Of a stretch of 64,000 nucleotides of DNA, positions 1-9,800 are shown piece by piece. The stretch spans positions 19,757 to 83,756 of the forward strand of contig WRLT01000008.1 of NCBI GenBank assembly GCA_009777485.1, read 5' to 3'. The first letter of the stretch is position 1; each line of letters opens with the position of its first letter. The position numbers and the translations under genes were made by a program. The notes beneath the pieces are model-generated. The model was given only the letters and a program-made list of their open reading frames with translations. It ran no database searches and had not been told where the DNA came from. The stretch comes from Bacillota bacterium. Lineage in GTDB: Bacteria; Bacillota; Clostridia; Christensenellales; Pumilibacteraceae.

Positions 1-1
1 C

Positions 2-2404
2 GTTTGTTCGATGGAAAACTTTGACCCCGTAGGCGTACATACGGGCGACAGCATTGTTATTGCGCCCGCCGTAACACTGGCGGATAAAGAATACCAAATG
101 CTGCGCAGCGCCGCGCTTAACATTATCGGCGCACTGAAAATTGAGGGCGGCTGCAACTGTCAGTTCGCGCTTAATCCGCATTCGTTTGATTATGCCGTAA
201 TAGAGGTTAATCCGCGTGTTTCGCGTTCTAGCGCGTTGGCAAGCAAGGCAACGGGCTATCCGATAGCAAAGGTAGCAACCCGCATAGCCATCGGCTATAC
301 CCTAGACGAAATTCAAAACGCCGTTACAGGCACTACAAAAGCGGCGTTTGAGCCTAGCTTAGATTATGTTGCAGTAAAGCTTCCTAAGTGGCCGTTTGAT
401 AAATTTGTCTATGCCGAAAACCGTTTAGGCACGCAAATGAAAGCAACAGGCGAGGTTATGTCTATTGCAGACAGCTTTGAGGAGGCACTGCTTAAAGCGG
501 TACGCGGAGCCGAATTAGGGCTTTCGGATTTAAGCTTGCCGCACCTGAAAAGCTTAACCGACGTACAAATCCGCGCCATGTTAAATACCGTAACCAGCGA
601 GCGACTGTTTGTTTTATACGAGGCTATTCTACGGGGAATAACGGTAGACGAGCTGCATATGCAAACACGGGTAGACCGTTGGTTTTTACACAGTCTTTCC
701 CGCATTGCCGCCGCTAAGCCCAATAAAAAGCCGCTTATTTATAAAATGGTTGATACTTGCGGCGGCGAGTTCGAGGCCGAAACACCGTATTTTTACAGCC
801 TTCAAAACGGCGACGAAAACGAAGCACTGCCGTTTATAGAAAAAAGTAAATCTCCGCGCGTGGTAGTGTTAGGCAGCGGACCGATTCGAATCGGGCAAGG
901 CATAGAGTTTGATTACGCCTGTGTGCATTGCGTTTGGACGCTTAAACGTATGGGTTACGAAACCGTTGTTATCAACAACAACCCCGAAACCGTATCCACC
1001 GATTTCGACACCGCCGACAGGCTTTATTTTGAGCCGCTTTGTATCGATGACGTTATGCGCGTAATCGAAATAGAAAAGCCTGTCGGGGTGGTAGTTGCCT
1101 TCGGCGGCGGCACGGCGATTAAGCTTGCTAAGCAGCTGCACGAAAGAGGCGTAAAAATTATCGGTACTGGCGCGGATTCGATAGATATCTGCGAGGACAG
1201 AGAACGCTTTGACGCGCTTTTAGAGCATTTACATATTATGCGTCCGCAGGGCTTTTCTGTCAACACCGAAAAACAAGCGTTAGCTGCGGCAAAAAAGCTA
1301 GGGTTTCCCGTGCTGATGCGCCCCTCCTATGTACTGGGCGGGCAAAACATGATTATCGCATGGAACGAGGACGATATTTCCGAATACATGAAAATTATCC
1401 TGCGGCAGCGTCAAGATAACCCCGTGCTGATTGATAAATATCTAATGGGCAAGGAAGTCGAGGTAGATGCGATTTGCGACGGCGAGGGCGTTTTTATACC
1501 CGGTATCATGGAGCAAGTAGAGCGTACGGGCGTACATTCGGGCGACAGTATCGCGGTATATCCGCCTATTTCCTTAGATGCGGCGATGAAAGCGCGCATA
1601 GTCGAGGTTACGCAAAAAATTTGCACTGCCTTACAGGTGCGCGGGCTAGTAAATATTCAATATGTAATCTACGGGGGCGCGCTGTATGTAATCGAGGTTA
1701 ATCCGCGTGCAAGCCGCACCGTGCCGTATCTAAGTAAAGTTACCGCTATCCCTATGTGCGAATGGGCGGTTCGGGCGTCTTTGGGCGAAAAGCTGCCCGC
1801 ATACGGACTTGCCGCCGAGCCGAATTTTGTAACGGTTAAAGTTCCCGTATTTTCGTTTGAAAAATTAACGGGTTTGGATACGCATTTAGGGCCGGAAATG
1901 AAATCAACGGGCGAGGTTTTAGGCATCGGCAGAGATTTAACCGAAAGCTTATATAAGGGGCTTTTGGCGGCGGGCTATAAAATGAAAAAGTCGGGCGGGG
2001 TTTTAATTACCGTAACCGACTTCGATAAAAACGAAATCGTCCCCATTGCACAGCGGTTTGCAAAACTGGGCTTTTCGCTTTATGCTACACGCGGCACAGC
2101 GGCGTTTTTAAAAAAGAACGGATTAGCGGTTGAAACGGTAGAAAAAATTTGCGACTGCAATCAAAACAACACCGCAACATTGTTAGAAAGCGGAAAAATT
2201 TCGTACGTGGTTTCGACTAGCGAAAAAGGCCGCGACCCTGCTTTCGACGACGTAAAAATCCGCCGCAAGGCATGTATGAGGGGTATTTCGTGCATGACCA
2301 GCCTAGATACGGCAAACGCCCTTATAGACAGCCTATTGTCGGGTTACAACGAGCATAACACCGAATTAGTAGAAATCGGCACGCTGCATAAGGGGGATAA
2401 ATGA
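2..2404 (+). CDS. carB: Carbamoyl-phosphate synthase large subunit (5' partial)
   Basis: This subunit makes carbamoyl phosphate from bicarbonate, two ATP and ammonia channelled from the CarA glutaminase, for pyrimidine and arginine synthesis. The frame is open to the left edge; the first visible residues, CSMENFD, lie inside the first ATP-grasp domain, so about 270 of the usual 1070 residues are missing. The ATG at 11 is internal, not a start. Visible parts in order are the end of the first ATP-grasp half (EVNPRVSRSSALASK), the linker, the second ATP-grasp half opening with GSGPIRIGQG and containing EVNPRASRTVPYLSK, and a C-terminal MGS-like allosteric domain over roughly the last 130 residues. 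The stop overlaps the guaA start in ATGA, so the two are translationally coupled. carA is expected upstream but lies outside the window. Confidence 0.97.
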   Translation, partial: VCSMENFDPVGVHTGDSIVIAPAVTLADKEYQMLRSAALNIIGALKIEGGCNCQFALNPHSFDYAVIEVNPRVSRSSALASKATGYPIAKVATRIAIGYTLDEIQNAVTGTTKAAFEPSLDYVAVKLPKWPFDKFVYAENRLGTQMKATGEVMSIADSFEEALLKAVRGAELGLSDLSLPHLKSLTDVQIRAMLNTVTSERLFVLYEAILRGITVDELHMQTRVDRWFLHSLSRIAAAKPNKKPLIYKMVDTCGGEFEAETPYFYSLQNGDENEALPFIEKSKSPRVVVLGSGPIRIGQGIEFDYACVHCVWTLKRMGYETVVINNNPETVSTDFDTADRLYFEPLCIDDVMRVIEIEKPVGVVVAFGGGTAIKLAKQLHERGVKIIGTGADSIDICEDRERFDALLEHLHIMRPQGFSVNTEKQALAAAKKLGFPVLMRPSYVLGGQNMIIAWNEDDISEYMKIILRQRQDNPVLIDKYLMGKEVEVDAICDGEGVFIPGIMEQVERTGVHSGDSIAVYPPISLDAAMKARIVEVTQKICTALQVRGLVNIQYVIYGGALYVIEVNPRASRTVPYLSKVTAIPMCEWAVRASLGEKLPAYGLAAEPNFVTVKVPVFSFEKLTGLDTHLGPEMKSTGEVLGIGRDLTESLYKGLLAAGYKMKKSGGVLITVTDFDKNEIVPIAQRFAKLGFSLYATRGTAAFLKKNGLAVETVEKICDCNQNNTATLLESGKISYVVSTSEKGRDPAFDDVKIRRKACMRGISCMTSLDTANALIDSLLSGYNEHNTELVEIGTLHKGDK

Positions 2405-3903
2405 TGAGCCAAACGGTACTAGTATTAGATTTCGGCGGTCAGTATAAAGAATTAATCGCCCGCAGCGTTAGAAATGCAGGCGTTTATTCCGTTATTAAGC
2501 ACGGCAGCATGCCGGCACAACAGATAAAGGCCTTAAACCCTATCGGCATAATCTTAACGGGCGGTCCTAACAGCGTGTACGGGAAAAACGCCGTTAGTTA
2601 CGACCGCGAGCTTTTTAATTTGGGCATACCTATTTTAGGGATTTGTTACGGCATGCAGCTGATGTGCTATGTATTAGGCGGCGAAGTCGGGCGCGGCAGC
2701 GTAGGCGAATACGGCAGCGTATGCGTAACGCCTACAAACGGGGGCAAGCCCTTTACCGCGCTTATGAGCCATCGGGATGTTTGCTTAAAGCCCCCGTTAG
2801 GCTTTACCGTTACGGCGGCAACCTCCAACAATATCGCATCGTTTGAAAACGCAGAAAAAAAGCTGTACGGCGTACAGTTTCATCCCGAAACGGCGCATAC
2901 GCAAGGCGGCAAAGAAATCATTAAACACTTTCTATTTTCCGTTTGCGCGGCAAAAGGCGATTATCGGTTAGACGGCTATATTAAAAATCAGGTTAGCCGC
3001 ATTCAAGCACAGGTTCAATCAGAAAGAGTGCTGCTAGGGCTTTCGGGCGGCGTTGATTCGTCCGTGTGCGCCGCGCTGCTTAGCCAAGCAATCCCTAACC
3101 GTTTAGTCTGCGTGTTTGTAGACCACGGCTTTATGCGGGCAGGCGAGGGCGACGAAATCGAGCGGATTTTTAAAGAAAAAAGCTTAAACTTTATTCGGGT
3201 AAATGCGGCGCAGCGATTTTTGGCGCGGTTAAAAGGCGTTACAGAGCCCGAGCAAAAGCGCAAAATTATCGGGGAGGAATTTGTGCGCGTATTCGAGGAG
3301 GAGGCCAAAAAACTGGGCAGCATTCCGTTTTTGGCGCAAGGCACCATTTACCCCGACATCGTAGAATCAGGCGGCGAAAAGGGCGCGGTAATCAAAAGCC
3401 ACCACAACGTAGGAGGCTTGCCCGAAAGGCTGGGTTTTAAAGCGGTTATAGAGCCGCTTAGCGGACTGTTTAAGGACGAGGTGCGCAAAATAGGGCGTAA
3501 ACTGGGGCTTCCCGCCGCCTTAACTTTCCGTCAGCCGTTTCCCGGACCTGGTCTTGCCATACGCATTATGGGAGAGGTTACGGCGCAAAAGCTAGAAACG
3601 CTGCGCCGCGCAGACGCCATTGTGCGGGAGGAATTGCTTCGGCGCAAAAAGCCCCCCAGTCAATTTTTTGCCGTTTTAACCGATACCTTTTCGGTAGGAG
3701 TTAAGGGCGACGACCGAACCTTCGACCGTGTTATCGCCGTGCGCGCGGTACAAACCGACGATTTTATGACGTGCGCCTACGCGCCGATTCCGCATACACT
3801 GCTGCGTAAAATTTCCGAGCGCATTACCAACGAAGTTGAGGGCGTAAGCCGCGTGGTATACGATATTACAGCTAAGCCGCCAAGTACGGTAGAATGGGAG
3901 TAA
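2401..3903 (+). CDS. guaA: GMP synthase (glutamine-hydrolysing)
   Basis: GuaA converts XMP to GMP with ATP and the amide nitrogen of glutamine in the cytoplasm. The 500-residue protein has a class I glutamine amidotransferase domain first (nucleophile Cys82 in GICYGMQ, His/Glu in FHPETAH), then an ATP pyrophosphatase domain (P-loop LSGGVDSS near residue 215) and the C-terminal dimerisation domain ending in KPPSTVEWE, the normal GuaA terminus. Either ATG 2401 or ATG 2404 could be used; the first overlaps the carB stop. It is the second of a run of glutamine-dependent enzymes and is followed after 5 bases by pyrG. Confidence 0.97.
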   Translation: MMSQTVLVLDFGGQYKELIARSVRNAGVYSVIKHGSMPAQQIKALNPIGIILTGGPNSVYGKNAVSYDRELFNLGIPILGICYGMQLMCYVLGGEVGRGSVGEYGSVCVTPTNGGKPFTALMSHRDVCLKPPLGFTVTAATSNNIASFENAEKKLYGVQFHPETAHTQGGKEIIKHFLFSVCAAKGDYRLDGYIKNQVSRIQAQVQSERVLLGLSGGVDSSVCAALLSQAIPNRLVCVFVDHGFMRAGEGDEIERIFKEKSLNFIRVNAAQRFLARLKGVTEPEQKRKIIGEEFVRVFEEEAKKLGSIPFLAQGTIYPDIVESGGEKGAVIKSHHNVGGLPERLGFKAVIEPLSGLFKDEVRKIGRKLGLPAALTFRQPFPGPGLAIRIMGEVTAQKLETLRRADAIVREELLRRKKPPSQFFAVLTDTFSVGVKGDDRTFDRVIAVRAVQTDDFMTCAYAPIPHTLLRKISERITNEVEGVSRVVYDITAKPPSTVEWE

Positions 3904-3908
3904 AGCAT

Positions 3909-5519
3909 ATGAAAGCAACTAAATTTATTTTTGTAACGGGCGGTGTTGTGTCCGGATTAGGAAAGGGCATTACGGCGGCGTCGCTGGGACGGTTGTTAAA
4001 GCAGCGCGGATTGCGCGTTGCCGCACAAAAGCTTGACCCGTATATGAATGTCGACCCCGGCACCATGAGTCCGTTTCAGCACGGAGAGGTTTTTGTTACC
4101 GACGACGGCGCGGAAACCGATTTAGATTTAGGCCATTACGAACGTTTTATAGACGAAAACCTAACTAAGTTTTCTAACCTGACATCGGGCAAGGTGTACT
4201 GGAATGTTCTGCACCGCGAGCGCGAGGGCGGATATTCGGGCAACACGGTTCAGGTTATTCCGCACGTTACCCAAGAAATTAAAAATTTTATTTACAGCGG
4301 AGCAGATAAAAGCGGCGCGGACGTCTTAATTACCGAGATAGGCGGTACAACGGGCGATATAGAAAGTCAGCCGTTTATCGAGGCGATTCGGCAAATAGGC
4401 TTAGAAAAAGGGCGCGAAAACTGCCTCTATATTCATGTAACACTGGTGCCGTACCTAAAAGCCTCCGGCGAGCATAAATCTAAGCCTACACAGCATTCCG
4501 TGCAAGGGCTGCAAGCGGCGGGAATTTTGCCTACCATTATCGTGGCGCGCGCCGATGAGCCTATCAGCGAAGGAATCAAGCAAAAAATCGCGCTGTTTTG
4601 TAACGTAAAATCGGATTGTGTAATAGAAAACACTACGCTGCAATCTTTATACGAAGCGCCGCTTATGCTGCACGAAAACGGCTTAGACAAAATTGTCTGC
4701 CGCGAGTTAGGAATAAATTTGCCGCACCCCGATTTATCCGCATGGCGCGGTATGATTAACAAAATCGCATCGCGAAAAAAAGAAATAACCATAGCTGTCG
4801 TAGGCAAATACGTCAAGCTGCACGACGCCTACTTATCTATCATCGAAAGCCTAAACCACGCGGGCTTTGAGGCGGGCGTATTTGTACACATTAAATGGAT
4901 AGACAGTCAAAGCATAGAAGAGCAAGGCGCGCAAGCGCATTTAAACGGCGTTAGCGGCATGATTATACCCGGCGGCTTCGGAGACCGCGGCATAGAAGGA
5001 AAAATTGCCGCGTGCCGTTACGCGCGTGAAAACAACATTCCTTTTTTAGGCATATGTTTGGGTCTGCAAATAGCGGTTATCGAATTTGCGCGAAACGTCT
5101 GCGGTTTGCAAGACGCGCATTCAGCCGAATTTAACCCGTCTGCAAAAAACGCGGTTATCCATTATATGCCCGGTCAAGAGGGCAAGCTGCTTAGCGGCGG
5201 CACCATGCGTTTAGGCAGCTATCCGTGCCGCATTACGCCCAAAACACGCCTACATTCGCTGTACAATGCAGACGAAATACACGAGCGGCACCGTCATCGT
5301 TTCGAGCTTAACAATACGTACAGAGATACGCTGCAAAAAAACGGATTAACCCTTTCGGGCATTTCGCCCGACGGAAATTTAGTCGAAGCGGTTGAGATTG
5401 CGGGCAATTCATTTTTCGTAGGCGTACAATTTCACCCCGAATTTAAAAGCCGTCCAAACCGTCCGCATCCATTGTTTTTAGGGCTGGTGCAAGCGGCGTT
5501 AGGAGGGAAGCGTGATTAG
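3909..5519 (+). CDS. pyrG: CTP synthase
   Basis: PyrG aminates UTP to CTP using ATP and glutamine. The N-terminal synthetase domain starts KFIFVTGGVVSGLGKG with the P-loop; the C-terminal class I amidotransferase domain has the nucleophile motif GICLGLQ and the VQFHPEF triad segment. I place the start at ATG 3909 rather than the in-frame ATG 3894, because GGGAG at 3896-3900 sits 8 bases before it and the family begins MKATKFIF. The product is about 536 residues, the usual length. The last codons overlap hisH by 8 bases, and the RBS of that gene (aggaggg) lies inside pyrG. Confidence 0.96.
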   Translation: MKATKFIFVTGGVVSGLGKGITAASLGRLLKQRGLRVAAQKLDPYMNVDPGTMSPFQHGEVFVTDDGAETDLDLGHYERFIDENLTKFSNLTSGKVYWNVLHREREGGYSGNTVQVIPHVTQEIKNFIYSGADKSGADVLITEIGGTTGDIESQPFIEAIRQIGLEKGRENCLYIHVTLVPYLKASGEHKSKPTQHSVQGLQAAGILPTIIVARADEPISEGIKQKIALFCNVKSDCVIENTTLQSLYEAPLMLHENGLDKIVCRELGINLPHPDLSAWRGMINKIASRKKEITIAVVGKYVKLHDAYLSIIESLNHAGFEAGVFVHIKWIDSQSIEEQGAQAHLNGVSGMIIPGGFGDRGIEGKIAACRYARENNIPFLGICLGLQIAVIEFARNVCGLQDAHSAEFNPSAKNAVIHYMPGQEGKLLSGGTMRLGSYPCRITPKTRLHSLYNADEIHERHRHRFELNNTYRDTLQKNGLTLSGISPDGNLVEAVEIAGNSFFVGVQFHPEFKSRPNRPHPLFLGLVQAALGGKRD

Positions 5520-6105
5520 CATAATAGACTACAAGGCGGGCAACGCGCCTAGCGTGTTAAACGCGGTACATAAGCTAGGGTTAAAAGCGCGGCTTTGCCC
5601 TAAGCCTGAATTTTTGCGCGGCGCGTCGCACATTATTCTGCCTGGGGTAGGCAGTGCGGGGGCTACCATGCGTTCGCTTGCGGAAAGCGGATTTTTATCT
5701 GCGCTTAGCGAGGCAGTGTTGCAAAAAAACATCCCGTACTTAGGGATATGCGTAGGTATGCAAATACTGTTTGAATACAGCCATGAAGAAAACACCGAAT
5801 GCTTAGGCTGGCTTAAAGGCAACGTAATCCGCTTTGATAGCACAAAGGTGCGTGTACCGCAAATGGGCTGGAACAAGGTGCGCTTTACTAAGCCTGTACC
5901 GTTTAACTGCGCCGATAACTATTTTTATTTTGTAAATTCGTTTTATGCAGTTCCGCAAGATAAGGCCGATATTTGGGGTACGGCGGAGTACGGCACAGAC
6001 TTTACGGCGGCGGTCAACCGCGGCAACATTTACGGCACGCAATTTCATGCCGAAAAAAGCGGCGCGGCGGGCTTAGAGCTTTTAAGGGGGTTTTTACAAT
6101 GCTGA
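5512..6105 (+). CDS. hisH: HisH-type glutamine amidotransferase subunit
   Basis: HisH hydrolyses glutamine and passes ammonia to its HisF partner; in histidine synthesis the pair makes imidazole glycerol phosphate and AICAR. The start is GTG with a strong aggaggg site 4 bases upstream. The 197 residues hold an intact class I triad: Cys80 in GICVGMQ, His179 and Glu181 in FHAEKSG, and the PGVG oxyanion strand near residue 44. Nothing else in the window belongs to histidine synthesis, and the partner HisF has an altered active site, so the pair could serve another acceptor. WbuY-type amidotransferases of surface-sugar pathways are the known alternative, but they are usually found with a WbpG-like gene, which is absent here. 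Confidence 0.85.
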   Translation: MISIIDYKAGNAPSVLNAVHKLGLKARLCPKPEFLRGASHIILPGVGSAGATMRSLAESGFLSALSEAVLQKNIPYLGICVGMQILFEYSHEENTECLGWLKGNVIRFDSTKVRVPQMGWNKVRFTKPVPFNCADNYFYFVNSFYAVPQDKADIWGTAEYGTDFTAAVNRGNIYGTQFHAEKSGAAGLELLRGFLQC

Positions 6106-6875
6106 CTAAAAGACTAATCGCTTGCTTTGATATTATAAACGGACGAGTAACTAAGGCAAAGCAATTTCAAGACAATATAGATGTTGCGCCCGCAGACGAT
6201 TTGGCAGAAAAAATGTACGCAGACGGCATAGACGAGCTTATTTTTTACGATATTACCGCAAGCGCGCAAAAACGCAAAATTGATATCGAAACAGTAAAAA
6301 GAGTTGCTCAAAGAGTATGTATCCCGTTTTCCGTAGGCGGCGGCATAAAGGACTTGCACGATATGTACGAAACCCTAAAAGCAGGGGCAGAAAAAATCAG
6401 CGTAGATTCTATGGCGGTTAGAAATCCGCAAATTATCAAAGACGGCGCAAAGGCTTTCGGTTCGCAGTGTATCGTGCTTTCTTGTCAGGTAAAGCGTACC
6501 CAAAAAACCGCAAGCGGCTACGAGGTTTTTATAGACGGTGCCCAAGAGCCGACTGGCATGGATGCAATAGAGTGGATACAAAAAGGTCAAGATTTAGGCG
6601 CGGGCGAGATTTGTTTAAACAGCATAGATTTTGACGGCATGATGACGGGCTACGACCTTGAACTAATGGTAAAGGCAGGCCGCGCAGTAAGCTTGCCGCT
6701 AATTGCCTCAGGCGGCGCGGGGCTGCCGCAGCACCTAAAAGAGTTGTTTACTCATACCGATAGCTTAGGCGCGATTATCAGCAGCATGCTGTATTCGCCC
6801 AGAGCCGACAAAAATTTCTCTGTTCAAGAGTTAAAAAATTATTTAGCCGACCACAACGTAAACGTAAGGAAATAG
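6099..6875 (+). CDS. HisF-like cyclase subunit with altered catalytic positions
   Basis: This is a (beta/alpha)8-barrel of 258 residues that aligns with HisF without gaps over its first 130 residues, starting MLTKRLIACFD. The start is ATG 6099, with AAGGGGG 8 bases upstream; it overlaps hisH by 7 bases. Asp11, a catalytic residue in Thermotoga HisF, is kept (CFDI). The second catalytic aspartate, Asp130 in VVAIDAK, is replaced by Gln (VLSCQVK). Asn103 is Asp, and the phosphate/substrate loop TSIDRDGT reads NSIDFDGM. The ammonia-side motifs ASGGAG and VGGGI are kept. It is therefore a HisF homologue, but normal cyclase activity is doubtful. It could be a diverged HisF, a WbuZ-like enzyme, or an enzyme for an unknown acceptor. 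Confidence 0.75.
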   Translation: MLTKRLIACFDIINGRVTKAKQFQDNIDVAPADDLAEKMYADGIDELIFYDITASAQKRKIDIETVKRVAQRVCIPFSVGGGIKDLHDMYETLKAGAEKISVDSMAVRNPQIIKDGAKAFGSQCIVLSCQVKRTQKTASGYEVFIDGAQEPTGMDAIEWIQKGQDLGAGEICLNSIDFDGMMTGYDLELMVKAGRAVSLPLIASGGAGLPQHLKELFTHTDSLGAIISSMLYSPRADKNFSVQELKNYLADHNVNVRK

Positions 6876-6882
6876 TACACCT

Positions 6883-9800
6883 ATGATTAAAAGAATTTTT
6901 ACAGAAAAAAAGAAAGCTGTCAGCAAGCATGCCGAACAGCTAAAAAAAGAGCTAAACAGTCAGCTTAACGAAAGCATTACTTCGCTGCGGCTGTTTATCC
7001 GATACGACATCGAGGGCTTAGAGGATGCGTATTATGACGCGGCAGCCGCTACCATATTTTCGGAGCCGCCCGTAGACAGAGTATATGCAGAGCAGCTGCC
7101 GCAAATGGCGGGGCATACCGTGTTTGCCATTGAATATCTGCCCGGCCAATACGATGCACGCGCGGACTCTGCCGAGCAATGCGTGCAGCTGCTTACTATG
7201 GGCGTGCGCCCTACAATCCGCTGCGCGCAGGTTTATGCAATAAAGGGCGCAAAGGATATTTATAAAATTCAGCGTTATTTGGTTAATCCCGTTGATTCGC
7301 GCATCGCGCCGCTAAAAAAACCCGCTGCGCTAAGTCAAGCCTCTCCGCCGCCTGCGCCCGTTAAAGTAATACAGGGCTTTACGGCTTTTGATAAAAACCG
7401 CCTTACTGCTTTTTGTGCGGAAATGGGTCTTGCCATGAGTTTAGAAGATGCTAAATTTGTACAAAAATATTTCGCCTTAGAGGGCAGAGAGCCTACCGAA
7501 ACGGAAATCCGCGTACTGGATACATACTGGTCTGACCATTGCCGCCATACCACGTTTTTAACCGAGCTTACCGATGTTGACTTTAACACCGATATACCCG
7601 AACTTAAAGACGCGTATGCGGAATATAAAGCACTCTTTACTAAGCATTACGGCGGCAGGGCGGATAAATACGAATGCCTTATGGATATGGCTACAATGGG
7701 AGTGCGCGAATTAAAAAGCAAGGGCTTACTTACCGCGTTAGACGAATCAGAGGAAATCAACGCGTGTTCGATTAAGGTAAAAGCCGAAACCTCACAAGGG
7801 GAAAAAGACTATTTAGTCATGTTTAAAAACGAAACGCATAACCACCCTACCGAAATCGAGCCTTTCGGCGGCGCGGCAACTGCTTTGGGCGGTGCAATCC
7901 GCGACCCGCTTTCGGGGCGTGCGTATGTATACCAAGCTATGCGTGTCAGCGGTGCGGGCGATATCACCGAGCCGATAGAAAATACTAGAGCGGGCAAGCT
8001 GCCGCAGCGCGTAATCTCACGCGAGGCTGCTAAGGGATTTTCTAGCTATGGCAACCAAATCGGGCTTGCAACAGGACAGGTATCCGAAATGTATCACGAG
8101 GGCTATAAAGCAAAAAGATTAGAAGCAGGCTTTGTAGTAGCGGCTGCGCCCGCCGAAAACGTAGTGCGCGTAAAGCCGCAAAACGGCGATTTAATTGTGT
8201 TAATCGGCGGAGATACGGGGCGCGACGGCGTAGGCGGCGCAACGGGTTCAAGCAAAGCGCATAACGCAGACAGCATCGAAACCTGCGGTGCAGAGGTGCA
8301 AAAAGGCAACCCCGTAACAGAACGCAAAATTCAAAGGCTGTTTAAAAACCCCGATTGCACGCGGCTTATTAAACGCTGCAATGATTTCGGCGCGGGCGGT
8401 GTTTGCGTGGCAATAGGTGAATTAGCAGACGGGCTAAACATCAATTTAGATGCAATTCCTAAAAAATACGAGGGGCTAAACGGTACGGAATTAGCCATTA
8501 GCGAATCGCAAGAGCGCATGGCGGCGGTTATCGCGCCGCAGGATTTTACTGCCCTAGAAAAGCTTTGCGCGGCGGAGAATTTAGCCGTAACGCACGTTGC
8601 AACCGTTACGGATACCAACCGTATGGTTATGACGTGGCAAGGGAGCGAAATAGTAAATTTAAAACGCACGCTGCTTTCGTCAAACGGCGTAAAACAATCC
8701 GTCCGCGCTTTGGTTACCGATACAATCTCCGATTACCTAGATAAGCCGTCCGATGCGGCAAAGGCACACCTAACGCACGGCGATTTTGCCGCCGCCCTTA
8801 AAGCCGAGCTTAAAAGGCTAAACGTGGCATCCAACAAGGGCATGAGCGAGATGTTCGACTCTACCATCGGCGCGGGCAGCGTATTTATGCCGTTCGGAGG
8901 TGCTAAGCAGCTAACGCCCGCCATTGCGATGGCGGCAAAGCTGCCCGTATTTCCGCTTGATACCGATACGGCTACGGTGGCAGCATGGGGCTGCGACCCT
9001 TACTTGACGCAGCAAAGTCCGTTTGTCGGGGCGCAGTATTCGGTGTTGCTTTCGGTTGCAAAAGTTTGCGCGGCAGGCGCGCCGTACGAGGGGATTTATC
9101 TAACAATGCAAGAATATTTTAAACGGCTGAAAAAAGACCCTTTAAGGTGGGGAGAGCCCGTTTCGGTTATGCTGGGTGCGCTAACGGCGCAAGTTAAGCT
9201 GTCCTTAGCCGCAATCGGCGGTAAGGATTCTTGCAGCGGCACCTTTAACGAGTTAGACGTTCCGCCTACGCTGATATCGTTTGCGTTATCTGCCGCAAGC
9301 GCGTCAAAGCTGATAACCAACGTTTTAACTAAGGGCGCAAAGGTATATAGAATAGCCTTGCCGCGCACGCAGTCTAATTGCCCCGATTACGGCTTTTTTG
9401 TACGGCTGATGAAAAAGCTTTCTAGCAACATAGCACAAGGAAAAATAAATTTTTGTACGGTTGTCGAAACGGGCGGCGCGGCGGCGGCGCTTGCAAAATC
9501 TGCCTTAGGCAACGGCTTAGGCTTTTGCTTTACCGCTTGTAAAGAAGATTTATTTGCGCCGCGCTTAGCCGATATTCTATTAGCGGGCGAGTTAGCGGAT
9601 TTTGCCGAATTTTCGCCCGAATATATCGGAGAGGCGGGCGGCGAATCGTTTGAATTCGGACAAAGCGCGTTAAAGACAGAAGCTGCCGAAAAAGCGTATC
9701 TGGGCACGCTTTCGTCCGTATTTCCGATTACTGCCCAAGACGGCTGTTCCGCGCCGTGCGCAGACTTTAACAAAATTACCTTTTCGCCGTATACGGGCAA

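Noticed and set aside
5973..6098. N-terminal extension of the HisF-like protein
   Set aside because: It overlaps hisH in another frame, and the family start and RBS are at 6099.
6099..6875. Plain assignment to WbuZ of a surface-sugar amidation pathway
   Set aside because: WbuZ partners such as a WbpG-like amidotransferase and glycan genes are absent nearby, and the Asp11 position is kept here.
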